Below are positions 1 to 9,602 of a DNA stretch of 48,711 nt, piece by piece. Position numbers and translations under genes: made by a program. Under the pieces are notes generated by a model that made no database searches, was not told where the DNA came from, and saw nothing but the letters and a program-made list of their open reading frames with translations. The stretch spans positions 1-48,711 of the forward strand of contig JBKECA010000120.1 in the NCBI GenBank assembly GCA_047973435.1, written 5' to 3'. Origin of the DNA: JBKECA01 sp047973435. Lineage in GTDB: Bacteria; Planctomycetota; Planctomycetia; Planctomycetales; Planctomycetaceae. Within the stretch, counting starts at the first letter, position 1. The number at the start of each line of letters is the position of its first letter.

Positions 1-130
1 CAGTCCCGCGGACCAGTGGATGTTGAGCGTGTCCACCAGGAACACCCACTCGCCGTCCGGGTCGGTCGCGACGGTCTGTGCGATGTGCGCGACGAAGTCC
101 GCCTCCGTCCGCGTGGGGCCGAGGGTGGGC
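1..130 (-). pseudogene. IS630-family transposase fragment, cut by window edge
   Basis: The minus strand is open across this stretch and reads APTLGPTRTEADFVAHIAQ followed by a segment ending in VFLVDTLNIHWSAGL. This matches the centre of IS630-type DDE transposases, where a D-x-LN-x-H segment carries the second catalytic Asp. The gene continues beyond position 1. Its upstream part is missing: near position 130 the sequence changes to an IS1380 transposase on the other strand. It is therefore a remnant or part of a nested insertion. It differs in sequence from the IS630 element at 9577-10680. The family call rests on motif recognition only. Confidence 0.7.
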
Positions 131-1241
131 GCGGATCGAGCCGCCGAGGGAGATCATCATCGACCTCGATCCGACCGACGATCCGACGCACAGCCAGCAG
201 CAGCTTTCCCTCTTCAACGGCTACTACGGTCAGCACCAGTACTTCCCGATGCTGATCTTCGAGGGGCACAGCGGCATGCCGCTGGGGGCGTGGCTCCGGT
301 CGGGCACGATGCATCCGGGTCGTGGCGCGGCCGACATGCTCGCCAGCATCGTCGAGCGACTGCGTTCGCACTGGCCCGACATGCAGATCCGCATGCGGGG
401 CGACGCCGGCCTGGCGGTGCCTGAAGTGTATGAGTGCTGCGAAGCTCACGGCCTGCTGTACGCCTGCGGATATGCGTCCAACAATATGCTCAAACGGTGG
501 GTGAATGAGCGGGAACTGGAAGCGAGCGCCCGCCTGGTCTGGTGGATGACCGGCTGCCAGCCGGTGCAGATGTTCCATGTGTTCGAGGACTATCAGGCGG
601 AAGGCTGGTCGCGTCCGCGGCGGATCGTCGTGAAGGTCGAGATCACCAAGACCGGCGGCACCAACATTCGTTATGTGGTGACCAACATGCCCGGCCTGCC
701 GCGCGACATCTACCACGGCTTCTACACGCAGCGCGGCCGCGTGCCGGAGCGGCCGATCGGGGAACTCAAGAACGGCCTCGCGATGGACCGGCTCAGCTCG
801 TCGCGGTTCCTGGCGAATGCCGATTTACCTCGCGATCAAAGAGAATACATTCTGCCTCGCGGGGGTAAACGTTCGCATCGACTCGGACGATGCCGCGGGC
901 AGTAAAAGCTGCAGGTGCATGTGCTGGCGTACTTGTTGCACGCGCTGCTCCGTGAAGCGAACGCGCAGACTCCCGAGGTGGGGAAGATGGAAGTCGGCAC
1001 GGCTCGGACTCGGCTGTACAAGGCGGGGGCGCTGGTGGTCGCCAGCACCCGCCGCATCTGGTTCCGCCTCGCCAGCCACTGGCCCGGCGCGAAGCTGTTC
1101 GCCCAGGCCACGCAGGGGGTGAACGAACATGTCCAGCGGCTGCACGACCTGTGGCGAACCGAGCACCTGTTCATGACCAATGGTCTCGACGACCCGCGCA
1201 CCCGCCACAGAATTGCGTTCGCCCCGGCCCCGCTCAAATAA
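131..1241 (+). pseudogene. IS1380-family transposase, 5'-truncated and interrupted by an 84-bp repeat
   Basis: The frame from about 131 reads EPPREIIIDLDPTDDPTH, then QQQLSLFNGYYGQHQYFP, the first catalytic region of IS1380 (DDE group 1) transposases. Next come an R-x-RGDAGLAVPEVYEYC-like segment and ERPIGELKNGLAMDRLSSS. The C-terminal part, from about 909, reads LQVHVLAYLLHALLREA and ends at 1241. Between the parts lies an insert at 824-907 which, being 84 bp, keeps the frame but brings a TAA at 903-905. Removing it joins FLANA(E) to LQVHVLAY in frame. The N-terminal domain is absent because the left end is fused to an IS630 fragment, so the element cannot be autonomous. No IS1380 terminal inverted repeat was recognised downstream. 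Confidence 0.85.
824..907 (-). repeat. Dispersed ~86-bp inverted-terminal repeat, copy A (84 bp, diverged)
   Basis: The most diverged of the six copies, in reverse orientation relative to copies B and C. It keeps the core TTCTGCCTCGCGGGGGTAAA and the end TGCCGCGGGCAGTA, but its outer ends have drifted to TTTACC and GTAAAA. It interrupts an IS1380 transposase between codons that are otherwise contiguous, which shows it is an insertion rather than a conserved local feature. Its end supplies the TAA at 903-905. No target duplication longer than a possible TA can be read. Confidence 0.8.
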
Positions 1242-1442
1242 CCCGCGTCCCGCCCCACGACGGTTCGGGCATCAACACCCGATGCCGCAGCCAAAGGTTC
1301 GCGCCGAGACGGAGAAATTGCCTCCGTCAGCCTGCAACGAACCCCAACTTGCAGCCCACCCCAGCCAACTCCACATCACTACCGAGCCCCCAGCCAGCAT
1401 GAACCCACACCAACCCGCCTCCACCCAAAAGGCCGGTGCACA

Positions 1443-2063
1443 ATGCAGGCTACCCCTATCGTGCGGCGCGAACTTGTACGGCTGCTCAACTCAACGGCGC
1501 TCGGCGAAGTGACCAGCGAGCGTCAGCTCTATCGCGATCGCCAACGCGCCGGGTTCCGGATTGGCGACGGCACCCGCGTCGACCTCGTCCGCTACACCGC
1601 GTGGCTCGCTTGGAAACGCCACAACCCGAAGCCCTCGCAGACTCCTGAGTCCTACGAGCAGCACAAAGATCGTGCCGCCCGTCGCAGCGCGGAACTCTCC
1701 GCCGCTGGACGTGATATCGGTGACCTGCCGGCGATCTCTGATCCCGCGCGACGATCCAAGGCGGCGACTAACTTTCAGTTCTTCTGCGAGTCGTTCTTCC
1801 CGCAGTCGTTTCACCTGGCATGGTCTGACGACCATCTGAAAGTGCTGCGGAAGATTGAACAGGCGGTGCTGCAGGGCGGCCTGTTCGCGATGGCGATGCC
1901 ACGTGGCAGTGGCAAGACGACCATCTGTGAATGCGCCTGCATCTGGGCTGGCCAGGATCGAACCGGCGACATCAGGCATGCCGGCGCAATTGGCGTCAGC
2001 TCACATAGTGCAGGCTTTCTTCCAGGAGGGGATCACGAACTGGCATCGGACTGGCGCGGCTGA
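1443..2063 (+). pseudogene. Phage terminase large subunit, N-terminal fragment
   Basis: The first ~168 codons resemble the N-terminus of large terminase subunits (DNA-packaging ATPases). A helical N-terminal region is followed by NFQFFCESFFPQSFHLAWSD and a Walker A motif MPRGSGKTT near residue 151, then CECACIWA. After about position 1950 the frame runs into unrelated residues and overlaps the 3' end of actF on the other strand, stopping at 2063. The Walker B, coupling and nuclease domains are missing, so this is a prophage remnant truncated by a junction around 1945-1995. The 201 bp between the IS1380 remnant and this start (1242-1442) hold nothing recognisable. Confidence 0.7.
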
Positions 2064-3162
2064 ATGCCGTTGTAAACATCCAGACAGCGATTCCGATTCC
2101 CGCGACAACACCTGCGACTTCCGGGATGCCCAGTACAGGGGCGTCTCCGACCACGGGAGGATAAACCATGACGGACAGATCGACCCAGCGGCCGATGAGC
2201 ACAATCCCCGCCACGCGGAGCATGATTTGGCCATTCCGCTTGCTGGCCCTCGGCAGCAGGGCGAAGAACGGGATCACCCAGTTCAAGACCACGCTGGCGA
2301 TGACCATCGGTCCCCACGAGCCCTGCAGACGGCTGGTGAAGTAGGACGTTTCCTCAGGAATATTCGAGTACCAGATCAGCATGTACTGGCAGAACCAGAT
2401 GTACATCCAAAAGCAACTGAACCCTAGCAGCAGCTTGCCGAGGTCGTGCAGATGATCGTCCCGAAAGATTCCCTGCATCTGCCCCCCGCTCCGCAACAGC
2501 ACTCCGACGATGATGATTGCCGCCAAGGTGGCCTGAAACATTCCCGAGAAGTGGTAGACCCCCCACATTGTGCTGAACCACAGCGGTTCGAGCGCCATGA
2601 TCCAGTCCACGGCCGCGAGGGAAAACGTGACTGCGAACAATGCGAGGAAGACAGCCGAGGTCGTCGTATTGATCCGTTCAGCGGCAGTCACGAGCAGACG
2701 ATCCTGTGACCGTGAGACGGAAACGAGCCGCGTAGCGAAGACCATCCACAACACCAGGTAGGCTGCTGCGCGAGCAAGCAGGAACGTCGAAGACAGCCAC
2801 AGTTCCTTGAACCAGAACGTTCCCGCGTCTGCGTGTCCTTGAGCATGCCACTCGTACCGCCCGGATTGTGCCAGCAGCAGACCGATCAGCAGCAGTCCGG
2901 AGATGGGCAACAGATTCGTGAGGGCTTCTGGAATCCGGCGAATGGCGATGTGCCAGCCGGCACCGGTGACGTTCGCCGTGGCGATGAAAACCGCCCCGCC
3001 CAGTCCGAGCGTCGCCAGATAATAGGTTATCAGGAGCCCACTGGCCCAGGCGCGTTCGGGAGTGACGAACGCCGCAGCGGCTCCCGTGGCGATTCCCAGG
3101 CTGCCCAAGGTTCCCCACAGGCGGCGTCCACCATCGTCGAAAAGATGTGAGTGGCTGTTCAT
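1996..3162 (-). CDS. actF: Alternative complex III subunit ActF, quinone-binding membrane protein
   Basis: A polytopic membrane protein of 388 residues with about ten hydrophobic segments. It resembles ActF, one of the two NrfD-like membrane subunits of alternative complex III, which oxidises quinol and passes electrons to cytochrome c. Recognisable stretches are ERINTTTSAVFLALFAVTFS, DWIMALEPLWFSTMWGVYHF and DLGKLLLGFSCFWMYIWFCQ, typical of this subunit. Its start overlaps the actE stop by 4 bp. It is the last gene of the act cluster; in many bacteria oxidase genes follow, but here a truncated phage terminase lies immediately beyond the stop. Confidence 0.92.
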   Translation of the reverse strand: MNSHSHLFDDGGRRLWGTLGSLGIATGAAAAFVTPERAWASGLLITYYLATLGLGGAVFIATANVTGAGWHIAIRRIPEALTNLLPISGLLLIGLLLAQSGRYEWHAQGHADAGTFWFKELWLSSTFLLARAAAYLVLWMVFATRLVSVSRSQDRLLVTAAERINTTTSAVFLALFAVTFSLAAVDWIMALEPLWFSTMWGVYHFSGMFQATLAAIIIVGVLLRSGGQMQGIFRDDHLHDLGKLLLGFSCFWMYIWFCQYMLIWYSNIPEETSYFTSRLQGSWGPMVIASVVLNWVIPFFALLPRASKRNGQIMLRVAGIVLIGRWVDLSVMVYPPVVGDAPVLGIPEVAGVVAGIGIAVWMFTTAFSRASPMPVRDPLLEESLHYVS

Positions 3163-3854
3163 GGCGTGGTGGTCGGCGGTACGGGAGTCAGGGAGGAGGA
3201 ATCGGTCGACGGCGCGGTCGGTTGCGCGGCGGCGAGGGCTTGTCGAGAACGGACGTAATTGATCACGTCCCAGCGCTGGTCCCGATCGAGCTGCGCGGCC
3301 ATCGACGGCATGCTCCCCTGGCCCCAGGTCAGGATGTGGAACAACTGGCCGTCCCGCATCTGCACCGACTTGCCCGTCGGCAATGGAGGAGGTGGTGGGA
3401 ATCCGCGCTGGGCAACCGGGCCATCACCGGCCCCCGTGACGCCATGGCAGCTTTGGCAGTAGACCTGGTACACCAAATGCCCGCGGCTCATGGAAGCCTT
3501 GATCCGCTGCTCTGCCGCGACTGCCGCTTGCGCGGGGTCGACGTCCGGGGTGCTCAGAGGCGACGCGTGGTAGGGATTGCTCAGCTCCAGTCCTGCGCGC
3601 ACGGCATCTTCCTTCGATGCGGTGAAGTGCAGCGGGAGGAGACCGCGCGGAATCGTCTCTGCAACCGGTGTCTGCTGCGTCCGGCCGTTCACAAACTGAT
3701 GGTTCGTTTCGAACGTCCGCGCGGAGGGAGTCCGCTTCATGTCGGGCAGGAATTCCCAGTTCGGCCGCGTCGCGTCGGGGCGAAAAGCCGCGCCGAGCGC
3801 CAACGTGAGAACCAACATCGCTCCAAGAACAATGGTCAATCGACTCGAATTCAT
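3159..3854 (-). CDS. actE: Alternative complex III subunit ActE, monoheme cytochrome c
   Basis: 231 residues: an N-terminal hydrophobic segment at about 7-24 (signal or lipoprotein-like anchor without an obvious lipobox Cys), then one heme c site CQSCH at residue 133. GSMPSM around residues 181-185 supplies candidate distal Met ligands. The preceding RAGLELSNPYHASP and GHLVYQVYCQSCHG match ActE, the exposed monoheme cytochrome that takes electrons out of alternative complex III. A proline run (FPPPPPLP) follows the heme loop. It overlaps actD upstream and actF downstream by 4 bp each, consistent with translational coupling. Confidence 0.92.
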   Translation of the reverse strand: MNSSRLTIVLGAMLVLTLALGAAFRPDATRPNWEFLPDMKRTPSARTFETNHQFVNGRTQQTPVAETIPRGLLPLHFTASKEDAVRAGLELSNPYHASPLSTPDVDPAQAAVAAEQRIKASMSRGHLVYQVYCQSCHGVTGAGDGPVAQRGFPPPPPLPTGKSVQMRDGQLFHILTWGQGSMPSMAAQLDRDQRWDVINYVRSRQALAAAQPTAPSTDSSSLTPVPPTTTP

Positions 3855-4384
3855 CGCACAAACTCCTCGTCGACGACTTCGCGTGCATCCACTGCGCCGA
3901 CCGACCGCAGCAACTGAATCGCACGGGCAACATCGAAGGCTGCATCGGACTCGGCGATCCGCAACACGAAGCGGTCATCCGTCGCGCGAGGATCGGTGAG
4001 CAGTGGCCGCCGTCCCGGATACAATCGGCTGACCGCGAACAGGGCGATCACCGATCCGAAGCCCGCCAGCAGCACCGCCGCTTCGAATGCGATGGGCACA
4101 TCGCTGGGGAGCGAGTTCCACGGCTTGCCGCCGACGTTGACCGGCCAGTCGACGGCCATCGTCCAGTGCTCGAACCACAACATGCCGGCGGCACCGAGCA
4201 AACCGCAGATCAGGCAGACCCACGGCAGTCGCGACGGTCGCCAGCCGAGCGCCGACTCCAGTCCGTGAATGGGGTAGGGCGTGAAGGCGTCCAGGATCGT
4301 CCATCCGCGCAGACGCGCTGCGGTCACGGCGGCCAGCAGGTCGTCCTCGTGCTCGAAACTGACTTGCAGGATGCGGCGACTCAT
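3851..4384 (-). CDS. actD: Alternative complex III subunit ActD (DUF3341)
   Basis: 177 residues with two hydrophobic helices (about 56-76 and 101-121) and the DUF3341 pattern: an N-terminal cytoplasmic part with GWTILDAFTPYPIHGLESAL, and GKPWNSLPSDVPIAFE between the helices. In alternative complex III ActD is a small membrane subunit packing against ActC and ActF; it carries no cofactor. Length is normal for the family. It overlaps actC and actE by 4 bp each. Confidence 0.92.
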   Translation of the reverse strand: MSRRILQVSFEHEDDLLAAVTAARLRGWTILDAFTPYPIHGLESALGWRPSRLPWVCLICGLLGAAGMLWFEHWTMAVDWPVNVGGKPWNSLPSDVPIAFEAAVLLAGFGSVIALFAVSRLYPGRRPLLTDPRATDDRFVLRIAESDAAFDVARAIQLLRSVGAVDAREVVDEEFVR

Positions 4385-5775
4385 GCGGCATGCTCCTCAG
4401 GTGTGGCGTGCGTCGTCATCCGCTTCGGCAGATGAGCGGCTCCCTTGACTTCCGCGATGGCGATAGCCGGCGCGATCCGGCAGAAGATGAGAAACAGCGT
4501 GAAGAACAACCCAAAGCTCCCCACGAAGGTGGCGATTTCGATCGATGTCGGTGCGTAATGTGCCCAACTGGACGGCAGGAAGTCCCGGTGCAGGCTGGTC
4601 ACGATGATGACGAACCGCTCGAACCACATGCCGATATTCACCACGATGGCGATCACGAACACCAGCGGCAATGTCGTCCGGACGGCCTTGATCCACAACA
4701 GTTGCGGGATCACCACGTTGCAGGTCACCATCGTCCAATAGGCCCAGCTCATCGGGCCAGCGGCGCGATTGAGAAACACAAACTGCTCGTAGGGGTTGCC
4801 ACTGTAGAACGCCATGAAGAACTCGGTGCCATAGGCCAGTCCGACCAGCGACCCCATTGACAGCATTAACAGCGACATCCGTTCGATGTGCTTGGGAGTG
4901 ACGTAATCCTCCAGCCGCATCGTCTTGCGGGCGATGAGCATCAGTGTGATGACCATTGCCAGCCCGCTGAAAATCGCCCCGGCCACGAAGTACGGGGGAA
5001 AAATCGTGGTGTGCCAGCCGGGAATCACCGACGTGGCGAAGTCCATGCTTACAATCGTGTGGACGGAGAATACGAGCGGCGTCGCCAGTCCGGCGAGCAG
5101 CATGTAGACGGTTTCGTATCGCTGCCAGGTGCAAGCCGACCCGTCCCAGCCGAGGGACAGCAGTCCACAGATCCGCTTCCGCCAGCCGGGAACGAACCGA
5201 TCGCGGATCGTTGCCAGATCGGGAATCAGTCCGACGTACCAGAAGACCGCCGAGATCGCCAGGTAGGTCGAGATTGCGAACACGTCCCACAACAGGGGCG
5301 ACTTGAAGTTCAGCCACAGCGAGCCGCGCGTGTTGGGATAGGGCAGCATCCAATACGCGAGCCATGTCCTCCCCATGTGAATCAGCGGGAAGATCCCCGC
5401 GCAGCAGACGGCAAAGATCGTCATTGCTTCGGCCGACCGGTTGACCGCCGTCCGCCACTTTTGACGGAACAGGAACAACACGGCGGAGATGAGTGTACCG
5501 GCGTGTCCAATGCCGACCCAGAACACGAAGTTCGTGATGTCGAATGCCCAGCCGACCGTCTTGTTCAACCCCCAGGTTCCGATGCCGACCGCCAATTGGT
5601 ACCAGACCGCCGCCACACCGACGATGAGCGCCGTGAGGGCGAGCGAGAACGCGCCATACCACCACCCGCTGGGCCGGCGCGCCATCGGGGCACAGATGTC
5701 GTTCGTGACGTCCGCCAGCGTCTTGTCGCCCGTGACGAGCGCGGGACGCAGTGGTGAAGCGTGATGGTCAGACAT
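4381..5775 (-). CDS. actC: Alternative complex III subunit ActC, NrfD/PsrC-type membrane subunit
   Basis: 464 residues from the ATG at 5775 (MSDHHASPLRP); the frame stays open further upstream but that extension lies inside actB and is not protein-like. About ten transmembrane segments of the NrfD/polysulfide reductase type are visible, with ITNFVFWVGIGHAGTLISAV, HMGRTWLAYWMLPYPNTRG and SVHTIVSMDFATSVIPGWHT as diagnostic stretches. ActC forms a quinone-binding site beside the ActB iron-sulfur domain and is thought to couple electron transfer to ion movement. The start overlaps the actB stop by 8 bp and the stop overlaps actD by 4 bp. Confidence 0.93.
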   Translation of the reverse strand: MSDHHASPLRPALVTGDKTLADVTNDICAPMARRPSGWWYGAFSLALTALIVGVAAVWYQLAVGIGTWGLNKTVGWAFDITNFVFWVGIGHAGTLISAVLFLFRQKWRTAVNRSAEAMTIFAVCCAGIFPLIHMGRTWLAYWMLPYPNTRGSLWLNFKSPLLWDVFAISTYLAISAVFWYVGLIPDLATIRDRFVPGWRKRICGLLSLGWDGSACTWQRYETVYMLLAGLATPLVFSVHTIVSMDFATSVIPGWHTTIFPPYFVAGAIFSGLAMVITLMLIARKTMRLEDYVTPKHIERMSLLMLSMGSLVGLAYGTEFFMAFYSGNPYEQFVFLNRAAGPMSWAYWTMVTCNVVIPQLLWIKAVRTTLPLVFVIAIVVNIGMWFERFVIIVTSLHRDFLPSSWAHYAPTSIEIATFVGSFGLFFTLFLIFCRIAPAIAIAEVKGAAHLPKRMTTHATPEEHAA

Positions 5776-8700
5776 GGGCTGCCTCCGCGTGAGTCTCGTC
5801 GGAAGCGCCGGCTCGATTCCGCACCATCCGCAGGTACGACACGACCGGGCGGAAGTTGAACTCTTCGAGGACGCCGAATCGCCGCGGATTTGTCGCCGCC
5901 TGTGCGACGGCACTGGCCGGATCGTTGAGGTCGCCAAAGACGATGGCCTGAGCGGGACAGGATTGCTGACAGGCAGTGCGAACGGCTCCGTCGGCGAGCG
6001 GCTCGCCCAGTCGGCCGGCTTCCGCCTTACCTTCCTGAATCCGCTGCACGCACATTGAGCACTTCTCCATCACTCCACGTGAGCGGACCGTGACGTCGGG
6101 ATTGAGCAGCAGGTTTTGCAGCGAATCGTCGTGCGAGTAATCGAACCAGTTGAAACGGCGAACCTTGTACGGGCAGTTGTTGGCGCAATACCGCGTGCCG
6201 ACACAGCGGTTGTACGCCTGATCGTTGAGCCCTTCGTCGCTATGCACCGTCGCCAGCACGGGGCAAACGGTCTCACACGGAGCATGCCCGCAGTGTTGGC
6301 ACATCATGGGCTGATGGACCACGTCCACATCATCGCCGTCGCCGGAGTAGTAGCGGTCGAGGCGAATCCAGTGCATCTCCCGCTGTCTTCGCACTTCGTC
6401 CCGGCCGACGACGGGGACGTTGTTCTCCGACTGGCAGGCGATGACGCAGGCCGAACACCCGGTGCAGGCGTTGAGGTCAATAATCAGGCCCCAGGCATGG
6501 CCGGACGAGGGGTGATCCTCCGGCCACAGATCCGGTCCGAAGTCGTGGTGCTGTTCCGGTGCGCCGGCGCTGGGATTGGCGGCAAAGGCAGCGAGCGTCG
6601 TTTCCTGGACCGGCTCCCGCATCTCCGCTCCGTGAGGCGCGACGCGAGGCGGCACCTCCAGGCGATGATGTTCCTGGGTCGTCGCCAGTTCCAGGCGTCG
6701 TCCTGTGTTCGTGATCTCGACTCCGGCGCGGAAATACGCCACGCCATCGTCGTTCAGTCCCAGCAGCGGAGCGGCGTTCCGGCCAATGCGCCCCCCTTCC
6801 GGAACCGTGAGGCGCGACTCCAGCCATTGTGGACCGATACGGGCGAATCGATCGGTTCCCCGCACGCCGTATCCGAGTGAAATCGCGAGGGTCCGATCGT
6901 GCTGGCCCGGCTGAACAACCGCCGGCAACTCGATCGCGGCACCTCCGTCCGACAACGCCACGCGGACGACATCGCCAACCGTCACCCCGAGTTCCCGCGC
7001 GGCGGCGGGCGAGAGGGCGACAAAGTTGTCCCAGGTCGTCTTGGTGATCGGGTCGGGCAGTTCCTGAAGCCAAGGGTTGTGAGCATGTCGGCTTTCCGGC
7101 AGGCCGATGCGGGGGCAGAGTTCCAGCCCCCACTCCTGCGGGTAATTCGAGGGCCGCAACTCGATCGCGGAGGTCTGGAACTCCTGCGTTCGCACACCGA
7201 GCGGCTGCACCGCCACGATGCCGTCTTGTAAGGACTGGTCCCAGAACTCCTGGAACTCGCGGCCGCTGATTCGGGGGAGGATTTTGTCCCGCCAGTATCG
7301 CTGCACCAGTTCCAGCGCCGTCGCGGGAGTTTCAGTCCAGACCGCCAGCGACTCCAGGAGGGAACGTGTCCGACCGAGCGGTTGCAGCAGTGGCTGTGAG
7401 AGACTGAGCTGTCCATCCACCGGCTCGGCATCGAGCCAAGCTTCGAGTGGGTGATGATCGGGACAGACGTAATTCGCCACAGCGGTCGTGTCGTCCTCCC
7501 GTTCCGCCGTGCTGATCACCAGTGCCGTCTGCTCGATCGCGGCGGTCAGTTGTTGTACGTTGGGGAGGCTATGCACCAGATCGATGCCGCACAGGAGCAG
7601 GGCTTGGACTTTCCCGGCCATCAATTCGGCGATCAATTCCCGCAGGGCGGCGTCGCTGCCTTGGCGCTGGCGGCTCGCTCGTTGCAGGTCGAGTGTTTGT
7701 CCATACGCCTGCAGCCGGTGGTTGACGCCGTTCACCAGCGCCTGCACGCGAACGTCCTGGCTGTCGGATACGACGAGCGCCGCGCCGCGCGCGTTCCACA
7801 AGCGGTCCATCAACTCCTGGTGGGTCGCGTCCGGAAGGATGTGCGATTCCGTCGTTGCCGCGTCGACTTGCATGCCGGCGCGGCGGGACAGTTCAACATA
7901 CAACCGACTCAGCACCGCCCCGTAGTCGCCGGGAGAAACTCGGATTCTGCAGTCCGCCTTTGTTCCGCTCAGCGACATCCGACCTTCGAGCTGGGCATGC
8001 CAGGACATCTCGGGATGCTCCTTGGTCGGCGTGCGGCGTGTTCGCCAGCCGGCCGTGAACTCGACGGGCGAGATCCACGTCCCCAGAAAGTCGGCCCCCA
8101 GCGAGACGATCACCTGGGCCCGATCGAAGCGATATCGCGGCAACGCTCGGACTCCGTGTGTCTTCTCGTGTGCGTCGAGAATCGCCGAGCTGCTGACGGG
8201 ATCCCACACGACATGGCGACCGTCCGCGAATCCTGCGAGGAAGCTGTCGATCGTCGCCTGCAGCGTCGGGCTGATCACGGTCGCAGTCAGCACGCGGACG
8301 GCACCGCCGTTCGCCCGGAGTTTCCGCAGGGTGTCCGTAATTTGTTGGTCGACGGTCTTCCAGTCGCTGGGTTGTCCGGCGGCTAGGGGCTGCTTGAGTC
8401 GCTGACTGTCGTACAGTCCCATCGGCAGCGCCTGTCCGACAGCGCACAAACCGCCCCGCGAGGCAGGGTGCTCAGGCAGGCCCTCCATCTTCAGCGGCCG
8501 ACCGTCGCGGACCGTCGCGAGCAATCCGCAGCCGGCGGGACATCCGCCGCATGTGGTGGCATAGTGTAGTGAGCGACCCGGAATGACTCCTTCGGGCTGG
8601 TCCACCAGCGGCAGCGCGATCTCAACCGGCGTGCGGTCGCAGCCGACCATCGCCGTCAGAGAGAGAGAGAATCCAGCCGCCTCCAGGAACCGCCGCCGAC

Positions 8701-8818
8701 TCATGCCGGCGATGAAGGCTGCGGGCGGCTCCACGGCGGGGCTGGGCGCTGAGTCTCCGATCGATCCGTTCAGGACCGGAAGACTCTTCCAGTAGTGAGA
8801 CGTCTTCGCGCCGGACAT
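5768..8818 (-). CDS. actB: Alternative complex III subunit ActB, molybdopterin-oxidoreductase-like plus iron-sulfur subunit
   Basis: 1,016 residues. A twin-arginine signal starts near residue 39 (MSRRRFLEAAG) and indicates export by Tat. The large N-terminal domain resembles molybdopterin oxidoreductases and keeps a CGGCPAGC cysteine cluster; in known complexes this domain holds no molybdenum. The C-terminal ferredoxin-like domain has four cysteine clusters beginning CTGCSACVIAC, CQHCGHAPCETVC, CVGTRYCANNC and CSMC, the last completed by CQQSC. This fits three [4Fe-4S] and one [3Fe-4S] centres. It follows actA by 8 bp and overlaps actC. Length matches the fused ActB form. Confidence 0.95.
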   Translation of the reverse strand: MSGAKTSHYWKSLPVLNGSIGDSAPSPAVEPPAAFIAGMSRRRFLEAAGFSLSLTAMVGCDRTPVEIALPLVDQPEGVIPGRSLHYATTCGGCPAGCGLLATVRDGRPLKMEGLPEHPASRGGLCAVGQALPMGLYDSQRLKQPLAAGQPSDWKTVDQQITDTLRKLRANGGAVRVLTATVISPTLQATIDSFLAGFADGRHVVWDPVSSSAILDAHEKTHGVRALPRYRFDRAQVIVSLGADFLGTWISPVEFTAGWRTRRTPTKEHPEMSWHAQLEGRMSLSGTKADCRIRVSPGDYGAVLSRLYVELSRRAGMQVDAATTESHILPDATHQELMDRLWNARGAALVVSDSQDVRVQALVNGVNHRLQAYGQTLDLQRASRQRQGSDAALRELIAELMAGKVQALLLCGIDLVHSLPNVQQLTAAIEQTALVISTAEREDDTTAVANYVCPDHHPLEAWLDAEPVDGQLSLSQPLLQPLGRTRSLLESLAVWTETPATALELVQRYWRDKILPRISGREFQEFWDQSLQDGIVAVQPLGVRTQEFQTSAIELRPSNYPQEWGLELCPRIGLPESRHAHNPWLQELPDPITKTTWDNFVALSPAAARELGVTVGDVVRVALSDGGAAIELPAVVQPGQHDRTLAISLGYGVRGTDRFARIGPQWLESRLTVPEGGRIGRNAAPLLGLNDDGVAYFRAGVEITNTGRRLELATTQEHHRLEVPPRVAPHGAEMREPVQETTLAAFAANPSAGAPEQHHDFGPDLWPEDHPSSGHAWGLIIDLNACTGCSACVIACQSENNVPVVGRDEVRRQREMHWIRLDRYYSGDGDDVDVVHQPMMCQHCGHAPCETVCPVLATVHSDEGLNDQAYNRCVGTRYCANNCPYKVRRFNWFDYSHDDSLQNLLLNPDVTVRSRGVMEKCSMCVQRIQEGKAEAGRLGEPLADGAVRTACQQSCPAQAIVFGDLNDPASAVAQAATNPRRFGVLEEFNFRPVVSYLRMVRNRAGASDETHAEAAHV

Positions 8819-8826
8819 GGTGTCGC

Positions 8827-9489
8827 TCAGTAATGACAGGTTGAACAGTTGATCGAGGCGTGGACCGGATGGCCGTTGATCCCTTGCTCGGTCGCCTCAC
8901 GATGACAATTGACGCACCAGCCCATCGACAGCGGCTCCGCCTGCCGGATACGCTCCATCGACTCCACGGGACCGTGACACTTCTGGCAGGTCACCCCCGC
9001 CGCGACGTGAGCCCGATGGTCAAATGCGACGTAGTCCGGAAGGTGATGCACCCGCACCCACGGAATGCCGGCGCGCGGATCGGTCACGGGCTGCTGGGGA
9101 TCCTCGATCCTGAGTGCGGCGTACAGTGGTTTCAGGTCGTCGGAGATGACCAGTTGTGGTTTGCGTTTCTCCGCGTCCGCCTGCGTCAGTTCCTGTTGCA
9201 GCCGATCGAACGAACTGGTGACGTACTTGTGACATTTGAGGCAGACATCGGCCGAGGGAATCCCGGCATAATGGCCTCGACTCGCCGCTGAATGACAAAA
9301 CTGACAATCGATCCCCAGTTCGCCGGCGTGCAGGCGATGCGAATAGGCAATCGGTTGCTCGGGCGCGTAGCCTTGCTGATTGTCTGGCAGTCGCCAGGCG
9401 GACGCGCCGGCGGCGAGGACGATCAGGCCGATCGCCGCTCCCACCAGCAGTACGAGATTCATCATGCGTCTATGCATCGCCGTCCTCAT
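8827..9489 (-). CDS. actA: Alternative complex III subunit ActA, pentaheme cytochrome c
   Basis: 220 residues: a transmembrane anchor at about 11-32, then five heme c motifs, CQFCH (62), CLKCH (83), CQKCH (168), CVNCH (192) and CSTCH (215), ending almost at the last heme. This is the pentaheme pattern of ActA, which wires the ActB clusters to cytochrome c. The ATG at 9489 is preceded by AGGAG about 7 bases upstream. Only 18 bp separate it from the stop of the narK-like remnant, so act appears to be a continuation of the nar operon. The IS630 upstream could affect its transcription. Confidence 0.94.
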   Translation of the reverse strand: MRTAMHRRMMNLVLLVGAAIGLIVLAAGASAWRLPDNQQGYAPEQPIAYSHRLHAGELGIDCQFCHSAASRGHYAGIPSADVCLKCHKYVTSSFDRLQQELTQADAEKRKPQLVISDDLKPLYAALRIEDPQQPVTDPRAGIPWVRVHHLPDYVAFDHRAHVAAGVTCQKCHGPVESMERIRQAEPLSMGWCVNCHREATEQGINGHPVHASINCSTCHY

Positions 9490-9602
9490 TGTCTCCTGCC
9501 CAGTCGATCAGCACTTGATTTCGGCATTCCTGCGGGAGTAGTACCACCAATTCACGATCAGGCAGCTGGCGTAGTATGGCTCGTTCGAAAAAAATGTCCC
9601 AT

